64,000 nt of DNA from Antarctobacter heliothermus (GTDB taxonomy: Bacteria > Pseudomonadota > Alphaproteobacteria > Rhodobacterales > Rhodobacteraceae), in assembly GCF_002237555.1 (NCBI RefSeq), contig NZ_CP022540.1, positions 1,302,001 through 1,366,000 of the forward strand, written 5' to 3'. The notes beneath the pieces were generated by a model. The model saw only the letters and a list, made by a program, of their open reading frames with translations, was not told the DNA's origin and searched no databases. A program made the position numbers and the translations under genes. Of this stretch, positions 9,114-17,725 are shown in pieces; position 1 is the first letter of the stretch, and every line of letters begins with the position of its first letter.

Positions 9114-10049
9114 ATGAACTGGATCACCAACTACGTCCGTCCGCGGATCAACTCCATCTTCTCCCGCCGCGAAGTGCCCGAGAACCTGTGGTCCAAATGT
9201 GACGACTGCGGCACCATGCTGTTTCACCGCGAGATCAGCGATAATTTGAATGTCTGCACCAATTGCGGCCATCACATGCACATCACGCCGCGCGACAGAT
9301 TTCTGGCGCTGTTTGATGGCGGCGTGTTCAATGAACTGGCTGTGCCAGAGCCGGTGGCCGACCCGCTGCATTTTCGCGATCAGAAGCGGTATCCAGACCG
9401 GATGAAAGCCGCGCAGAAGGCCACGCATGAGAAAGAGGCGATGCTGGTCGCAGCCGGTGAGATCGGTCGCACGCCGATTGTGGCGGCGGCGCAGGATTTC
9501 AGCTTTATGGGCGGGTCGATGGGAATGTACGTCGGCAATGCGATCATTGCCGCCGCGCAAGAGGCTGTAAAGCTGGGCCGCCCGTTGGTGTTGTTTTCGG
9601 CCGCCGGAGGCGCGCGGATGCAGGAGGGTATTCTGAGCCTGATGCAAATGCCGCGCACGACCGTAGCCGTGCAGATGCTGAAAGAGGCCGGGCTGCCCTA
9701 TATCGTGGTGCTGACGCATCCGACGACCGGCGGTGTGACCGCGTCCTATGCGATGTTGGGTGACGTGCAAATTGCCGAGCCGAATGCGTTGATCTGTTTT
9801 GCCGGACCACGCGTGATCGAGCAGACCATTCGCGAAAAACTCCCCGAGGGGTTCCAGCGGGCAGAGTACCTGTTGGAGCACGGGATGCTGGACCGCGTCA
9901 CCGACCGGCGCAAGATGCGCGAAGAGTTGATCGTGATCACCCGCATGTTGATGGGGATGCCGCCGGCGACATGGGGCGATCTGCCGCCGCCGGGGCCAGA
10001 GGATCTGAAACCAGAGCCCAACGCGGCGCTGGACAATAACGCAACGTGA
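9114..10049 (+). CDS. accD: Acetyl-CoA carboxylase carboxyltransferase subunit beta
   Basis: 311 residues. The zinc ribbon CDDCG...CTNCGHH (about residues 29-52) is followed by the crotonase-like carboxyltransferase core: [25 protein letters not shown] and [17 protein letters not shown]. Together with AccA it transfers carboxyl from carboxybiotin to acetyl-CoA, making malonyl-CoA for fatty acid synthesis. The ATG at 9114 ([12 protein letters not shown]) matches the family start. folC follows after 28 bases, the accD-folC order common in proteobacteria. Confidence 0.97.
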   Translation: MNWITNYVRPRINSIFSRREVPENLWSKCDDCGTMLFHREISDNLNVCTNCGHHMHITPRDRFLALFDGGVFNELAVPEPVADPLHFRDQKRYPDRMKAAQKATHEKEAMLVAAGEIGRTPIVAAAQDFSFMGGSMGMYVGNAIIAAAQEAVKLGRPLVLFSAAGGARMQEGILSLMQMPRTTVAVQMLKEAGLPYIVVLTHPTTGGVTASYAMLGDVQIAEPNALICFAGPRVIEQTIREKLPEGFQRAEYLLEHGMLDRVTDRRKMREELIVITRMLMGMPPATWGDLPPPGPEDLKPEPNAALDNNAT

Positions 10050-10077
10050 TCTTCGACATATCAAGGGGTTTCGGAAG

Positions 10078-11358
10078 ATGAGCGCAGGGGCGCTAGGGTC
10101 TGACCTATTGTTGCAGCGCATGATGGCGTTGCACCCCAAGATCATAGATCTCACGCTGGATCGGGTCTGGCGGTTGCTGGAGGCGCTGGATCATCCCGAA
10201 CGCAAGCTGCCGCCGGTGATCCATCTGGCCGGAACCAATGGCAAGGGATCGACCCAGGCCATGATCCGGGCGGGGATAGAGGCGGCGGGGCAAACCTGCC
10301 ACGCCTATACCTCGCCGCATTTGGCGCGATTCCATGAGCGGATCCGGCTGGCGGGAGCGCTGATTTCCGAACCCGAACTGGAGGCGGTACTGGACGAATG
10401 CGTTGCCGCAAATGGCGCTGAGTCCATCACCTATTTCGAGATCACGACCTGTGCCGCCCTGCTGGCGATGAGCCGAGTGCCTGCCGACTATGTGTTGCTG
10501 GAGACAGGGTTGGGTGGGCGATTGGACGCGACCAATGTGATCGCGCGCCCTGCGACTACGGTGATTACCCCGATCTCGATGGATCATGAGCAGTATCTTG
10601 GCGACACGCTGGCGCTGATCGCTGGGGAAAAGGCGGGTATTCTGAAACGGGGAACGCCCTGTGTGGTCGGCCCGCAACCGGAGGCCGCGTTGGAGGTGAT
10701 CGAGGCGCGGGCGGCGGCGCTGGGTGCGCCTTTGCTGGCTTATGGGCAGCAGTGGCATGTCTGGCAAGAACACGGACGGCTGGTGTTTCAGGATGAGATC
10801 GGGCTATTGGATCTGCCGTTGCCGGTGCTGCCCGGCGCGCATCAAGTCCAGAACGCTGGTGCTGCGTTGGCGGTGTTGCGACTTCTGAACATGCCGGAGG
10901 CGGCGTTTGAGGGCGCGATGACTAGGGCAGAATGGCCTGCCCGACTGCAGCGGCTGCGGTCCGGTCCGCTGGTGGCGGCGGCCCCTGCGATCGAATTGTG
11001 GCTGGATGGCGGTCACAACCCGGCCGCAGGAGAGGCTTTGGCAGTGCATCTGTCGGGTCTGCCGACACGGCCCACACATCTGATTTGCGGAATGTTGAAC
11101 ACCAAGGATGCGCGCGGCTTTTTGCGTCCTCTGGCGGCAGTTAGCGACAGTCTGACTGCCCTGTCCATTCCCTACGAGATCAACACCCTGCCTGCGTCAG
11201 AGACGGCGCGGCTGGCCGGTGAAGTCGGGCATTCTGTCCATGAGGCCGACGATCTGCACGCTGCGTTGATCGGAATTGCGGCGCAGCAGCCTGACGCGCG
11301 GGTTTTGATCTGCGGGTCGCTGTATCTGGCTGGGCATGTGCTGCGCGGCATGGGGTGA
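10078..11358 (+). CDS. folC: Bifunctional dihydrofolate synthase / folylpolyglutamate synthase
   Basis: 426 residues of the Mur-ligase superfamily. The ATP-binding loop GTNGKGS lies at residues 52-58, followed by YTSPHLARFHERI and LLETGLGGRLDATNVI; the C-terminal ligase domain has WLDGGHNPAAGEAL. It attaches glutamate to dihydropteroate and extends folate polyglutamate tails in the cytoplasm. Probably co-transcribed with accD. Confidence 0.95.
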   Translation: MSAGALGSDLLLQRMMALHPKIIDLTLDRVWRLLEALDHPERKLPPVIHLAGTNGKGSTQAMIRAGIEAAGQTCHAYTSPHLARFHERIRLAGALISEPELEAVLDECVAANGAESITYFEITTCAALLAMSRVPADYVLLETGLGGRLDATNVIARPATTVITPISMDHEQYLGDTLALIAGEKAGILKRGTPCVVGPQPEAALEVIEARAAALGAPLLAYGQQWHVWQEHGRLVFQDEIGLLDLPLPVLPGAHQVQNAGAALAVLRLLNMPEAAFEGAMTRAEWPARLQRLRSGPLVAAAPAIELWLDGGHNPAAGEALAVHLSGLPTRPTHLICGMLNTKDARGFLRPLAAVSDSLTALSIPYEINTLPASETARLAGEVGHSVHEADDLHAALIGIAAQQPDARVLICGSLYLAGHVLRGMG

Positions 11359-11400
11359 CCGCCTGCGCGCCTTCGGCGCTTGGGGGTGCGGTTGAGCTTA

Positions 11401-11430
11401 TTGACTGATTTGCAACTTCTGCCCTATATT
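11401..11430 (+). promoter_or_regulatory. Sigma-70-like promoter upstream of the rhodanese-like gene
   Basis: TTGACT and TATATT are separated by 18 bases, a good match to the housekeeping consensus. The downstream gene starts about 50 bases further on, leaving room for a short leader. Confidence 0.5.
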
Positions 11431-11482
11431 TCGTGGCTACGATAAGAGGCGAACGCCAGATCGGCGCCCGGAGGACGAGCAG

Positions 11483-12061
11483 ATGTGGAAAGGTCACTAT
11501 TGGCCCCTATGTTTTGCAATAGCGGTTCTTACTGCGGTGCCTGCCTTCGCACAAACCAGCCAGATCACCGAAGACCTCCCCGATTTTTCACTGTCGCTGA
11601 ACGGGCAAACACTCAAAATTGACCGCTCCGGTGCGGCCTGTCCGCCGCGGTGTGTGCAGCCGATGATGGTGGCCGCGGGTGTAGGGACGGTCGGAGAGCT
11701 TGAAGTGCTGGAGTTTCTTGAGATCTTTGTTGGGGATGGACAGGGTCTGCTTGTCGATGCCCGCATGCCCGATGTCTATGCGGCGGCCACCCTGCCTGGG
11801 GCGGTCAACCTGCCGGCCCAGACACTGCGCGCCGACAATCCGTATCGCGACGATCTGTTGACGGCCTTGGGGGTGCGGAATGGCGACCATGCCGGGGCGT
11901 TCGATCTGATGTTCTTCGGGGCCGGAGCAGATGATCAGGACGCGCCGAATGCGCTGCGCAGCCTGTTGGAAACCGGGTATCCGGCGACGAAGCTGAAATA
12001 CTATCGAGGCGGGATGGACAACTGGCGCGCGCTTGGGCTGACCGTTGCTGGCAAGCTGTAA
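11483..12061 (+). CDS. Periplasmic rhodanese-like protein lacking the catalytic cysteine
   Basis: 192 residues with a signal peptide (hydrophobic stretch ending VPAFA, then QTSQ). The rhodanese fold is recognisable from LLVDARMPDVYAAATLPGAV around residue 90 and the closing YYRGGMDNWRALGL. The loop that normally holds the sulfur-carrying Cys reads LMFFGAGADDQDAPN, with no cysteine, so sulfurtransferase activity is unlikely; it may bind a ligand or partner instead. Two cysteines in SGAACPPRCVQP sit near the N-terminus of the mature protein. A LysM gene follows 15 bases later, suggesting an envelope operon. Confidence 0.85.
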   Translation: MWKGHYWPLCFAIAVLTAVPAFAQTSQITEDLPDFSLSLNGQTLKIDRSGAACPPRCVQPMMVAAGVGTVGELEVLEFLEIFVGDGQGLLVDARMPDVYAAATLPGAVNLPAQTLRADNPYRDDLLTALGVRNGDHAGAFDLMFFGAGADDQDAPNALRSLLETGYPATKLKYYRGGMDNWRALGLTVAGKL

Positions 12062-12076
12062 CGACAGGGTGGTGAG

Positions 12077-12676
12077 ATGATCAGGATGGTCCTTTTGGCG
12101 CTGGGCTTTATGGGGGTGACTGTGGCGCTATTGGTGTTGCAACCGGGAGCATCGGGACGGTCGGGGGAGCGATCCGCGCCAGAGCCTGTCACCCGCGCCG
12201 AACCTGCGGTGGTTGACGTGCCGGTCGGTCTTGCGAAAGCCGCGGTCGCGGCGGATGGGGGGCTGAGGTATCCGGCGGTTCTCGCGGCAGCTTCCAGGGT
12301 TGCGCAACCGGTGCCCGCCCGAAGAACCGTCGCCGACCCTGTCGGACTGGCGGATGCCGATATACGCCGGTTGACTTGGGATGCGCTGGCCAATCTCAAT
12401 ATCGCCACTGGACGAGACGGCGCGCCCGGTCAGCCGGGTAGTCTGTTGCATACGATTGTTCAGCGGTCTCTAGGCGATACGCCCGCAGCCCCTGTCGCCA
12501 AAGCGCCGCTTCTCAATGTCTATGTTGTGCAGCAAGGTGACACTCTGGTGTCCATTGCAGAGCGGGTTTATGGCGACGTCAACATGACCGGACCGTTGTT
12601 TGCCTCTAACCAATCTGTGTTGCGCCGTCCGGACGATCTGCGCCCCGGGCAGAACCTGATATTGCCACCGCGCTGA
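12077..12676 (+). CDS. LysM peptidoglycan-binding domain protein, membrane-anchored
   Basis: 199 residues. An N-terminal membrane helix (MVLLALGFMGVTVALLVLQP) is followed by a long Pro/Ala/Val-rich linker and a C-terminal LysM domain (YVVQQGDTLVSIAERVYGDV ... LRPGQNLILPPR). It should be tethered to the inner membrane with LysM reaching the peptidoglycan. It lies 15 bases after the rhodanese-like gene and before a shorter, degenerate LysM paralogue. Confidence 0.88.
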   Translation: MIRMVLLALGFMGVTVALLVLQPGASGRSGERSAPEPVTRAEPAVVDVPVGLAKAAVAADGGLRYPAVLAAASRVAQPVPARRTVADPVGLADADIRRLTWDALANLNIATGRDGAPGQPGSLLHTIVQRSLGDTPAAPVAKAPLLNVYVVQQGDTLVSIAERVYGDVNMTGPLFASNQSVLRRPDDLRPGQNLILPPR

Positions 12677-12886
12677 GCGGTCAATCGTTGTGGGCGAAGA
12701 AGTCAAACTTCATACTGCTTGAGGTTCCCACCAGATGTTGACGCGTCAGAGATGATTCGCCTATAGTCAATGAGAGCGCGCGCATCTGCCTCTTTGCGAC
12801 GCGGCTCCTTGGGGGACAAACAGCGTGACATCCTTGTGCGACGCCAATCGAGGGGCGTGCAACTCTGCGACGTGCAGGGGATTTGC

Positions 12887-13138
12887 ATGATCCGGCTAAC
12901 GCTCTTGATCGTTGGTTTTGCCGTGTCCACCGGCGCGCTGTTCTGGTCTGTCGGAGAGCCATCGCAAGCAGAGCGTAGCGATACTGTGCAACCGGACGAC
13001 GGCCTGCCCGGCGTTGCTTTATGGTATTACGGCACCACGGTTGCCCATCTTGACATACTGAAGGCCAACGAGGGTCTTCTGAACGATCCAACGGACCTGC
13101 GCGCAGGCATGACGCCGCGCATTCCGGACCTGAATTAA
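12887..13138 (+). CDS. Small membrane-anchored protein with degenerate LysM domain
   Basis: 83 residues starting MIRLTLLIVGFAVSTGALFW, a membrane anchor like that of the preceding LysM protein. The tail reads TVQPDDG...ALWYYGTT...LKANEGLLNDPTDLRAGMTPRIP, which aligns with LysM, but the usual GDTL is DDG and the final motif is weakened. Probably a diverged paralogue from local duplication. The ATG at 12887 is chosen for the anchor; the open frame upstream has no family support. A strong terminator follows. Confidence 0.7.
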   Translation: MIRLTLLIVGFAVSTGALFWSVGEPSQAERSDTVQPDDGLPGVALWYYGTTVAHLDILKANEGLLNDPTDLRAGMTPRIPDLN

Positions 13139-13173
13139 CACGGGCAGCAAAGCCTTAACGAGCAGCAGCATCT

Positions 13174-13200
13174 GAGGGTCCTTCGGGACCCTCCTTTTTT
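13174..13200 (+). terminator. Strong rho-independent terminator
   Basis: An 8-bp perfect stem GAGGGTCC / GGACCCTC with a TTCG tetraloop is followed by CTTTTTT. It ends the rhodanese-LysM group and lies just before the convergent zapE stop. Confidence 0.93.
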
Positions 13201-13216
13201 GCCGGATCGCCCGGCG

Positions 13217-14281
13217 TCAGCCCGCCTCGACAGCCCAGTCGGCGGCCTGCATTTCGCGCAGGCGTGAGGCGGTACGCTCAAATTCGAAACTGCCTTCGCC
13301 CTCGACATACAACATTTCCGGTTGGGCGGCGGCGGAGGCGATCAGTTTGACCCGCGCCTCATACAGCGTGTCGATCAGGGTGACAAAACGCCGGGCCTCG
13401 TTGAAATTCCGGCGCGACAGTTGCGGGATATTCTCAAGGATCAGAACGCGGACGCTTTCTGCCAGTTTCAGGTAGTCGGCGGGGCCGAGCATCCGCCCGC
13501 AGAGGTCAAAGAAATCCGCGCGCGCGACGCCGTTGTGATAGCGCGGCAACTCTACCTCGCGGCCTTTGACGTGCAGGGTCAGGGGCTCTTCCTGCCCATG
13601 GGTCAGTTCCTCCCACAGGGTGTCTATCTGTGTGCGGGCCGCCGCATTGGCGGGGGAAAAGTAAACCTGCGTCCCGGCAAGACGGTCCTGTCGGTGATCG
13701 CGTTCCGAGGCCAGTTCCCGCACCACCATGCGCTCTTTCAACAGGTCGATGAAGGGCAGGAACAACTGCCGGTTCAATCCGTCCTTGTACAGATCGTTCG
13801 GGACGCGATTTGACGTGGTGACAACCGTGGTGCCGCCTTCGAAGAGGGCCTCGAACAGGCGGCCGACAATCATGGCGTCGGCTATGTCGGTGATTTGCAT
13901 CTCGTCAAAGGCCAGAAGGCGCACGGAATCGCTGATCTCTTTGGCGACGGGTTTGATCGGATCTTCGGCCCCCTCACCGCGCAGGGTATGAATACGGCCC
14001 TGCACCTCTTGCATGAAGGCATGGAAATGCACCCGGCGGGCGGGCACATCCAGCGTTTCGACAAAGAGATCCATCAACATGGATTTGCCGCGCCCGACGC
14101 CCCCCCACAGGTATAGGCCCTTGGGCGCCTCCACGCTGCGCCGGAAAAAGCCGCGTTTGACCGGCTGGGCCAAATCGGCGCGCAGGCGCTCAAACTCTGG
14201 CAGGACGGCGGTTTGCGCCTCATCCGGCTTGATCTTGCCAGAGGCTACGCGTGAATTGTACAGGTCAATGACACTTGGCAT
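13217..14281 (-). CDS. zapE: Cell division protein ZapE / AFG1-type ATPase
   Basis: 354 residues. The Walker A motif GGVGRGKS is at residues 60-67, followed by FVETLDVPARRVHFHAFMQE, the Walker B LLAFDEMQITDIADAMI and TSNRVPNDLYKDGLNR, all diagnostic of the ZapE/AFG1 family. In Escherichia coli ZapE binds FtsZ and helps Z-ring disassembly; the mitochondrial homologue takes part in protein quality control. The start at 14281 (MPSVIDLYNSRV) is chosen because the upstream in-frame part does not look like the family. Confidence 0.94.
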   Translation of the reverse strand: MPSVIDLYNSRVASGKIKPDEAQTAVLPEFERLRADLAQPVKRGFFRRSVEAPKGLYLWGGVGRGKSMLMDLFVETLDVPARRVHFHAFMQEVQGRIHTLRGEGAEDPIKPVAKEISDSVRLLAFDEMQITDIADAMIVGRLFEALFEGGTTVVTTSNRVPNDLYKDGLNRQLFLPFIDLLKERMVVRELASERDHRQDRLAGTQVYFSPANAAARTQIDTLWEELTHGQEEPLTLHVKGREVELPRYHNGVARADFFDLCGRMLGPADYLKLAESVRVLILENIPQLSRRNFNEARRFVTLIDTLYEARVKLIASAAAQPEMLYVEGEGSFEFERTASRLREMQAADWAVEAG

Positions 14282-14391
14282 GCCTTCGCATACCCAATGC
14301 GCGCGACGTTGTGTAGAGGCGGCGTGACAGGCGTGCTTGTGCCGTCCGGGTCGCCGTGTCACCTTGCGGATCGGACAACAGGAGCGGGCAT

Positions 14392-15120
14392 ATGGCGCAG
14401 GGCGACAACAAGGCGGCGCTGGATTCAGAGGTCCGCGACATGATCCTGTCGGTCAAGATGAACCGGCGCGACGGCATTTCCTTTCTCTATATGGAAAGCA
14501 GCACGGCGCTGCGCCAATTGCCCGCGCAGATCGGGCGACTGGACTGGATGGTCTGGCTGGATCTTGAGGGCACGCAAGTGTCCGACCTCAGCCCGCTGAC
14601 CCCGTTGACGCGGCTGGAAAAGCTGGACCTGCGCGGAACGCCGGTCAGGGATCTGTCGCCGATTGCGGGCATGACGGCACTGCGGCATCTGTTTCTCGAA
14701 GGGTCAGGTGTGGCGGATCTATCGGCCTTGTCTGGCATGACCCGGCTGCGTGAGTTGTGGCTGGATCATACCGGCGTCACGGATCTGTCGCCGCTTAAGG
14801 ATTGCATCGGCCTGCGTCAGCTTTCCTTGCGCGGAACAGAGGTCAGCGATCTGTCGCCGCTGGCCGGATTGCCGGACCTAGCTGTATTAGACATCACGGG
14901 CACACAGGTAGGCGATCTGACGCCGCTTTTGCGCCTGCCCGCCTTTTGTGAGGGCGATGGCGAGGTGGGGATTTCCTTTGAAAACACGCCCGCCGTTGCC
15001 CGCAGCAAGGCGCTGGCCCGGATCGCCACGGATGAAGAAGACCCCGGCCTGCGGGCCGAGGATCTGGTCGATCACCTGACCGGCGGCGCGCGCGAGGCCG
15101 GTTGGCGCGGTGATGCATAA
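14392..15120 (+). CDS. Leucine-rich-repeat protein, internalin-like
   Basis: 242 residues without signal peptide or membrane segment, so probably cytoplasmic. From about residue 45 to 185 there are six to seven repeats of about 22-23 residues with the pattern LxxLxLxGTxVxDLSPLxxL (for example LDLEGTQVSDLSPLTPL and LSLRGTEVSDLSPLAGL). Such curved LRR domains bind proteins; the partner is unknown. The C-terminal 50 residues are acidic and non-repetitive. Start at 14392 follows AGGAGCGGG. Stand-alone gene, divergent from zapE. Confidence 0.85.
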   Translation: MAQGDNKAALDSEVRDMILSVKMNRRDGISFLYMESSTALRQLPAQIGRLDWMVWLDLEGTQVSDLSPLTPLTRLEKLDLRGTPVRDLSPIAGMTALRHLFLEGSGVADLSALSGMTRLRELWLDHTGVTDLSPLKDCIGLRQLSLRGTEVSDLSPLAGLPDLAVLDITGTQVGDLTPLLRLPAFCEGDGEVGISFENTPAVARSKALARIATDEEDPGLRAEDLVDHLTGGAREAGWRGDA

Positions 15121-15211
15121 GCAAAACTGAACCGACCTATCAACCTTTCCCGTTTGACGCCTTGGGCGGAGCGCGGCAATGCTGCGGCTCCCTGTCCCGG
15201 AGAGTTCTGCC

Positions 15212-16453
15212 ATGTCGACCCGCGCCCCGCTTTTCACGCCTGTTCTGATTGTCGGGTGCTTCATCATCATGGTGAGTTTTGCGGTCCGGGCGAGCTTTGG
15301 TGTCTTTCAGATCCCTATCGCTGAGGAATTCGGCTGGGCGCGGGCCGAGTTCAGCCTTGCCATCGCAATCCAGAACTTGGCCTGGGGCATCGGCCAGCCG
15401 TTGTTCGGGGCTTTTGCGGAACGGCTGGGTGACCGGGTGGCGATCATCCTTGGCGCGCTTCTTTATGCTGTCGGGCTGGTGATGTCGGGCCTGTCCGTCG
15501 ATCCGTTTTCCATGCAGGCATGGGAGGTGCTTGTTGGCTTTGGGATTGCTGGCACCGGCTTTGGCGTTATTCTGGCTGTGGTCGGGCGCGCATCCAGCGA
15601 TGCGAACCGATCCATGTCGCTGGCAATTGCCACCGCTGCGGGCAGTGCCGGACAGGTCATCGGCGCCCCAGTGGCTGAGGCGCTGCTGTCTGTCATGAGT
15701 TGGCAATCAGTCTTTTTCGTCTTTGCAGCGGCCATTCTGGCGATGCTGATCACCTTGCCCCTAATGCGCGCGCCCATCGCCCCCAAGGCCGAAATCGAAG
15801 AGAGCATGGGAAAGATTTTGAATCGGGCGTTCCGTGACCCTTCCTTTTCGCTGATCTTTATCGGGTTCTTTTCCTGTGGGTATCAGTTGGCTTTCATCAC
15901 GGCGCACTTCCCGGCCTTCGTGACAGAGATGTGCGGGCCCATCGCGGCAGGTGGCGTCCTGCATTCGATGGGGGTTACAACCACTTCGGCCCTTGGGGCC
16001 CTGTCGATTGCTCTGATTGGCCTCTTCAACATCATTGGCACCCTGACGGCGGGCTGGCTGGGCGCGCGGTTTACGCGGAAGTACCTATTGGCGGCAATCT
16101 ATACCGCGCGGACAATCACGGCGGCGGCGTTTATCTTGATGCCGATCACACCAGCCAGCGTGCTGGTCTTTTCGGCAGTCATGGGTTCGCTCTGGTTGGC
16201 GACTGTGCCGCTGACTTCGGGGTTGGTCGCGCATCTGTACGGGGTGCGCTACATGGGCACGCTATATGGCGTGGTATTTCTTAGCCACCAGATCGGTGGG
16301 TTTCTGGGCGTCTGGCTGGGCGGCCGGCTGTATGACATGTCTGGCGACTATACGTTTGTGTGGTGGATCGGTGTCGGCGTGGGGGCGTTGAGCGCGGTTG
16401 TGCATTTGCCGATCCGCGAAAACCGTCCAGAAGCGTTGCCTGCGGTGGCGTAA
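15212..16453 (+). CDS. Major facilitator superfamily transporter
   Basis: 413 residues with about twelve membrane helices. The N-terminal half has FGVFQIPIAEEFGWARAEFS and FGAFAERLGDRVAIILG, the conserved cytoplasmic loop between helices 2 and 3. It resembles the oxalate/formate-antiporter-like or monocarboxylate MFS group; the substrate is unknown. The ATG at 15212 is preferred because GGAG lies about 10 bases upstream; an in-frame ATG at 15179 is possible. Confidence 0.9.
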   Translation: MSTRAPLFTPVLIVGCFIIMVSFAVRASFGVFQIPIAEEFGWARAEFSLAIAIQNLAWGIGQPLFGAFAERLGDRVAIILGALLYAVGLVMSGLSVDPFSMQAWEVLVGFGIAGTGFGVILAVVGRASSDANRSMSLAIATAAGSAGQVIGAPVAEALLSVMSWQSVFFVFAAAILAMLITLPLMRAPIAPKAEIEESMGKILNRAFRDPSFSLIFIGFFSCGYQLAFITAHFPAFVTEMCGPIAAGGVLHSMGVTTTSALGALSIALIGLFNIIGTLTAGWLGARFTRKYLLAAIYTARTITAAAFILMPITPASVLVFSAVMGSLWLATVPLTSGLVAHLYGVRYMGTLYGVVFLSHQIGGFLGVWLGGRLYDMSGDYTFVWWIGVGVGALSAVVHLPIRENRPEALPAVA

Positions 16454-16455
16454 GA

Positions 16456-16470
16456 GGGGGCGCTGCCCCC
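16456..16470. repeat. GC-rich hairpin after the MFS gene
   Basis: GGGGGC-GCT-GCCCCC forms a perfect six-pair stem two bases after the stop codon and directly before repeat copy B. No T tract follows, so it is not a classical terminator, though it may slow polymerase or protect the 3' end. Confidence 0.45.
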
Positions 16471-16517
16471 GTCGCCTTTGGCGCCTCCCCCGGGATATTT
16501 CTCGACAGAAGAAGCTG
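16471..16517. repeat. Dispersed intergenic repeat, copy B
   Basis: Second copy of the element at 8991-9028: GCGCCTCCCCCGGGATATTT, then GACAGAAGAAGCTG. It sits between the MFS gene and the hydrolase remnant. Confidence 0.55.
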
Positions 16518-16554
16518 TGGGTTGTGGACCAAGGGGCTGTGCGCGCGCGGGATG

Positions 16555-16835
16555 TGCAGTGTGGATGTAGGTCAGCCCGTGACCGGCTCCTTTGATGACC
16601 TCTTGGCGGGCGTTGCGGTTCCATTGAGTGAGCGTTGCCATGGCGCGGGTCGGGATGACCCTATCGTCGCGGCTCCAAATGGCGGCGACGGGTAGGCCAC
16701 TGGCCGTGATCTCGCGATCTTCGTGCTCTGGTGGGCTGCGCAATTGACCGTGCGGGGAGGGCAGCACTGAGCGGAGAACGCCCCGGCGGGCGGTGCAAAG
16801 GCGCCGCCAAGCAGGCTCATGTGCCTTGCCACGCA
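16555..16835 (-). pseudogene. C-terminal remnant of an alpha/beta hydrolase, frameshifted
   Basis: On the minus strand about 70 residues read as the end of an alpha/beta hydrolase: GLPVAAIWSRDDRVIPTRAM (acid-residue region) and EVIKGAGHGLTYIHT (catalytic His region). The upstream piece SLLGGAFAPPAG is in another frame, so at least one frameshift separates them. The nucleophile-bearing two thirds is missing, its place taken by the ornithine-cyclodeaminase-like gene. This looks like a decayed gene left at an insertion or deletion joint. Confidence 0.6.
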
Positions 16836-17725
16836 TCCAGGATATAACGCGCGCACATCAGATCCAGATGCGCGCCGCCGCCGTTCTTGAACAGCGTGAT
16901 CTCATCCGCGCTGGTGCGGCGCATGGCGTCGGGTGCGTAGTAGTCGGCCAGCACGTCAGATTTCCTGATTGCGCCTTGAGTCAGTGGGATTTTAAGCTCA
17001 CCGATGTGACCCAGCGTCGTGTCGAAGCTGTCTACAAACAGCCGCGCCCGTTTGAGCGCCGTGTCGTCAACCTCGCGCATGTCGGGGCGGTAGGCGCCGA
17101 TCAGGTCGATGTGCTGGCCGGGCTGGAACCAGTCGCCTTTGAGGATCGGATCTGTCGACATGGTGGCAGAGGTGACGATATCGGCGACGCGCACGGCAGT
17201 TTCTAGATCCTCGGCCCAGTCGATGCCGTGTTTTTCGGCAAAGGTGCGGGCCTTGGCGGGGGTCCGGTTCCAGACGGTGAACTTTGCCTCAGGGAAGCCT
17301 GCGGAATAGGCCGCATGCAATGAAGCGCCGACGGTGCCCGCGCCGACGATCAAGATGCTTTTGCTGTCGGGGCGAGCCAGTTTGAGCGCGGCGCACAGGC
17401 TATCGCCGGCGGTTTTCCACTTGGTCACAAGGTGAAAGTCCACCACCGCCGTCAAGCTGCCGTCCGCATCGTCGAACAGGTTCACCGCGCCGCCGACCAT
17501 CGGTTTGCCCTTGGACGGATTTCCCGGAAAGACCGTGGCCGCCTTGACCGCCAGTCCCAACCCGTCGATCCATGCCGACCGGTTTAGCAGCGTATCCTTG
17601 CCTCGGTAGAGGAATACATCGGCAATTTCGGCCTTGGGCAACTGGTGGCCCGCGTCAAAGGCGCGGCAGAGGGCCAGCCAGTCGAGGTTCTTTTCGCCCT
17701 CCTCAAAGGGAATGATGGTTGTCAT
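16817..17725 (-). CDS. Ornithine cyclodeaminase / mu-crystallin family protein
   Basis: 302 residues. The NAD-binding motif ILIVGAGTVGASLHAAY is central, with VVDFHLVTKWKTAGDSLCAA before it and ADIVTSATMSTDPILKGDWF and HIDLIGAYRPDMREVDD after it. Family members act as ornithine cyclodeaminases, ketimine reductases or alanine dehydrogenases. Which applies here is not clear, as the conserved lysine and acidic substrate residues cannot be checked without alignment. The start overlaps the HAD gene's stop by four bases, so it is the last gene of the fghA operon. Confidence 0.9.
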   Translation of the reverse strand: MTTIIPFEEGEKNLDWLALCRAFDAGHQLPKAEIADVFLYRGKDTLLNRSAWIDGLGLAVKAATVFPGNPSKGKPMVGGAVNLFDDADGSLTAVVDFHLVTKWKTAGDSLCAALKLARPDSKSILIVGAGTVGASLHAAYSAGFPEAKFTVWNRTPAKARTFAEKHGIDWAEDLETAVRVADIVTSATMSTDPILKGDWFQPGQHIDLIGAYRPDMREVDDTALKRARLFVDSFDTTLGHIGELKIPLTQGAIRKSDVLADYYAPDAMRRTSADEITLFKNGGGAHLDLMCARYILDAWQGT

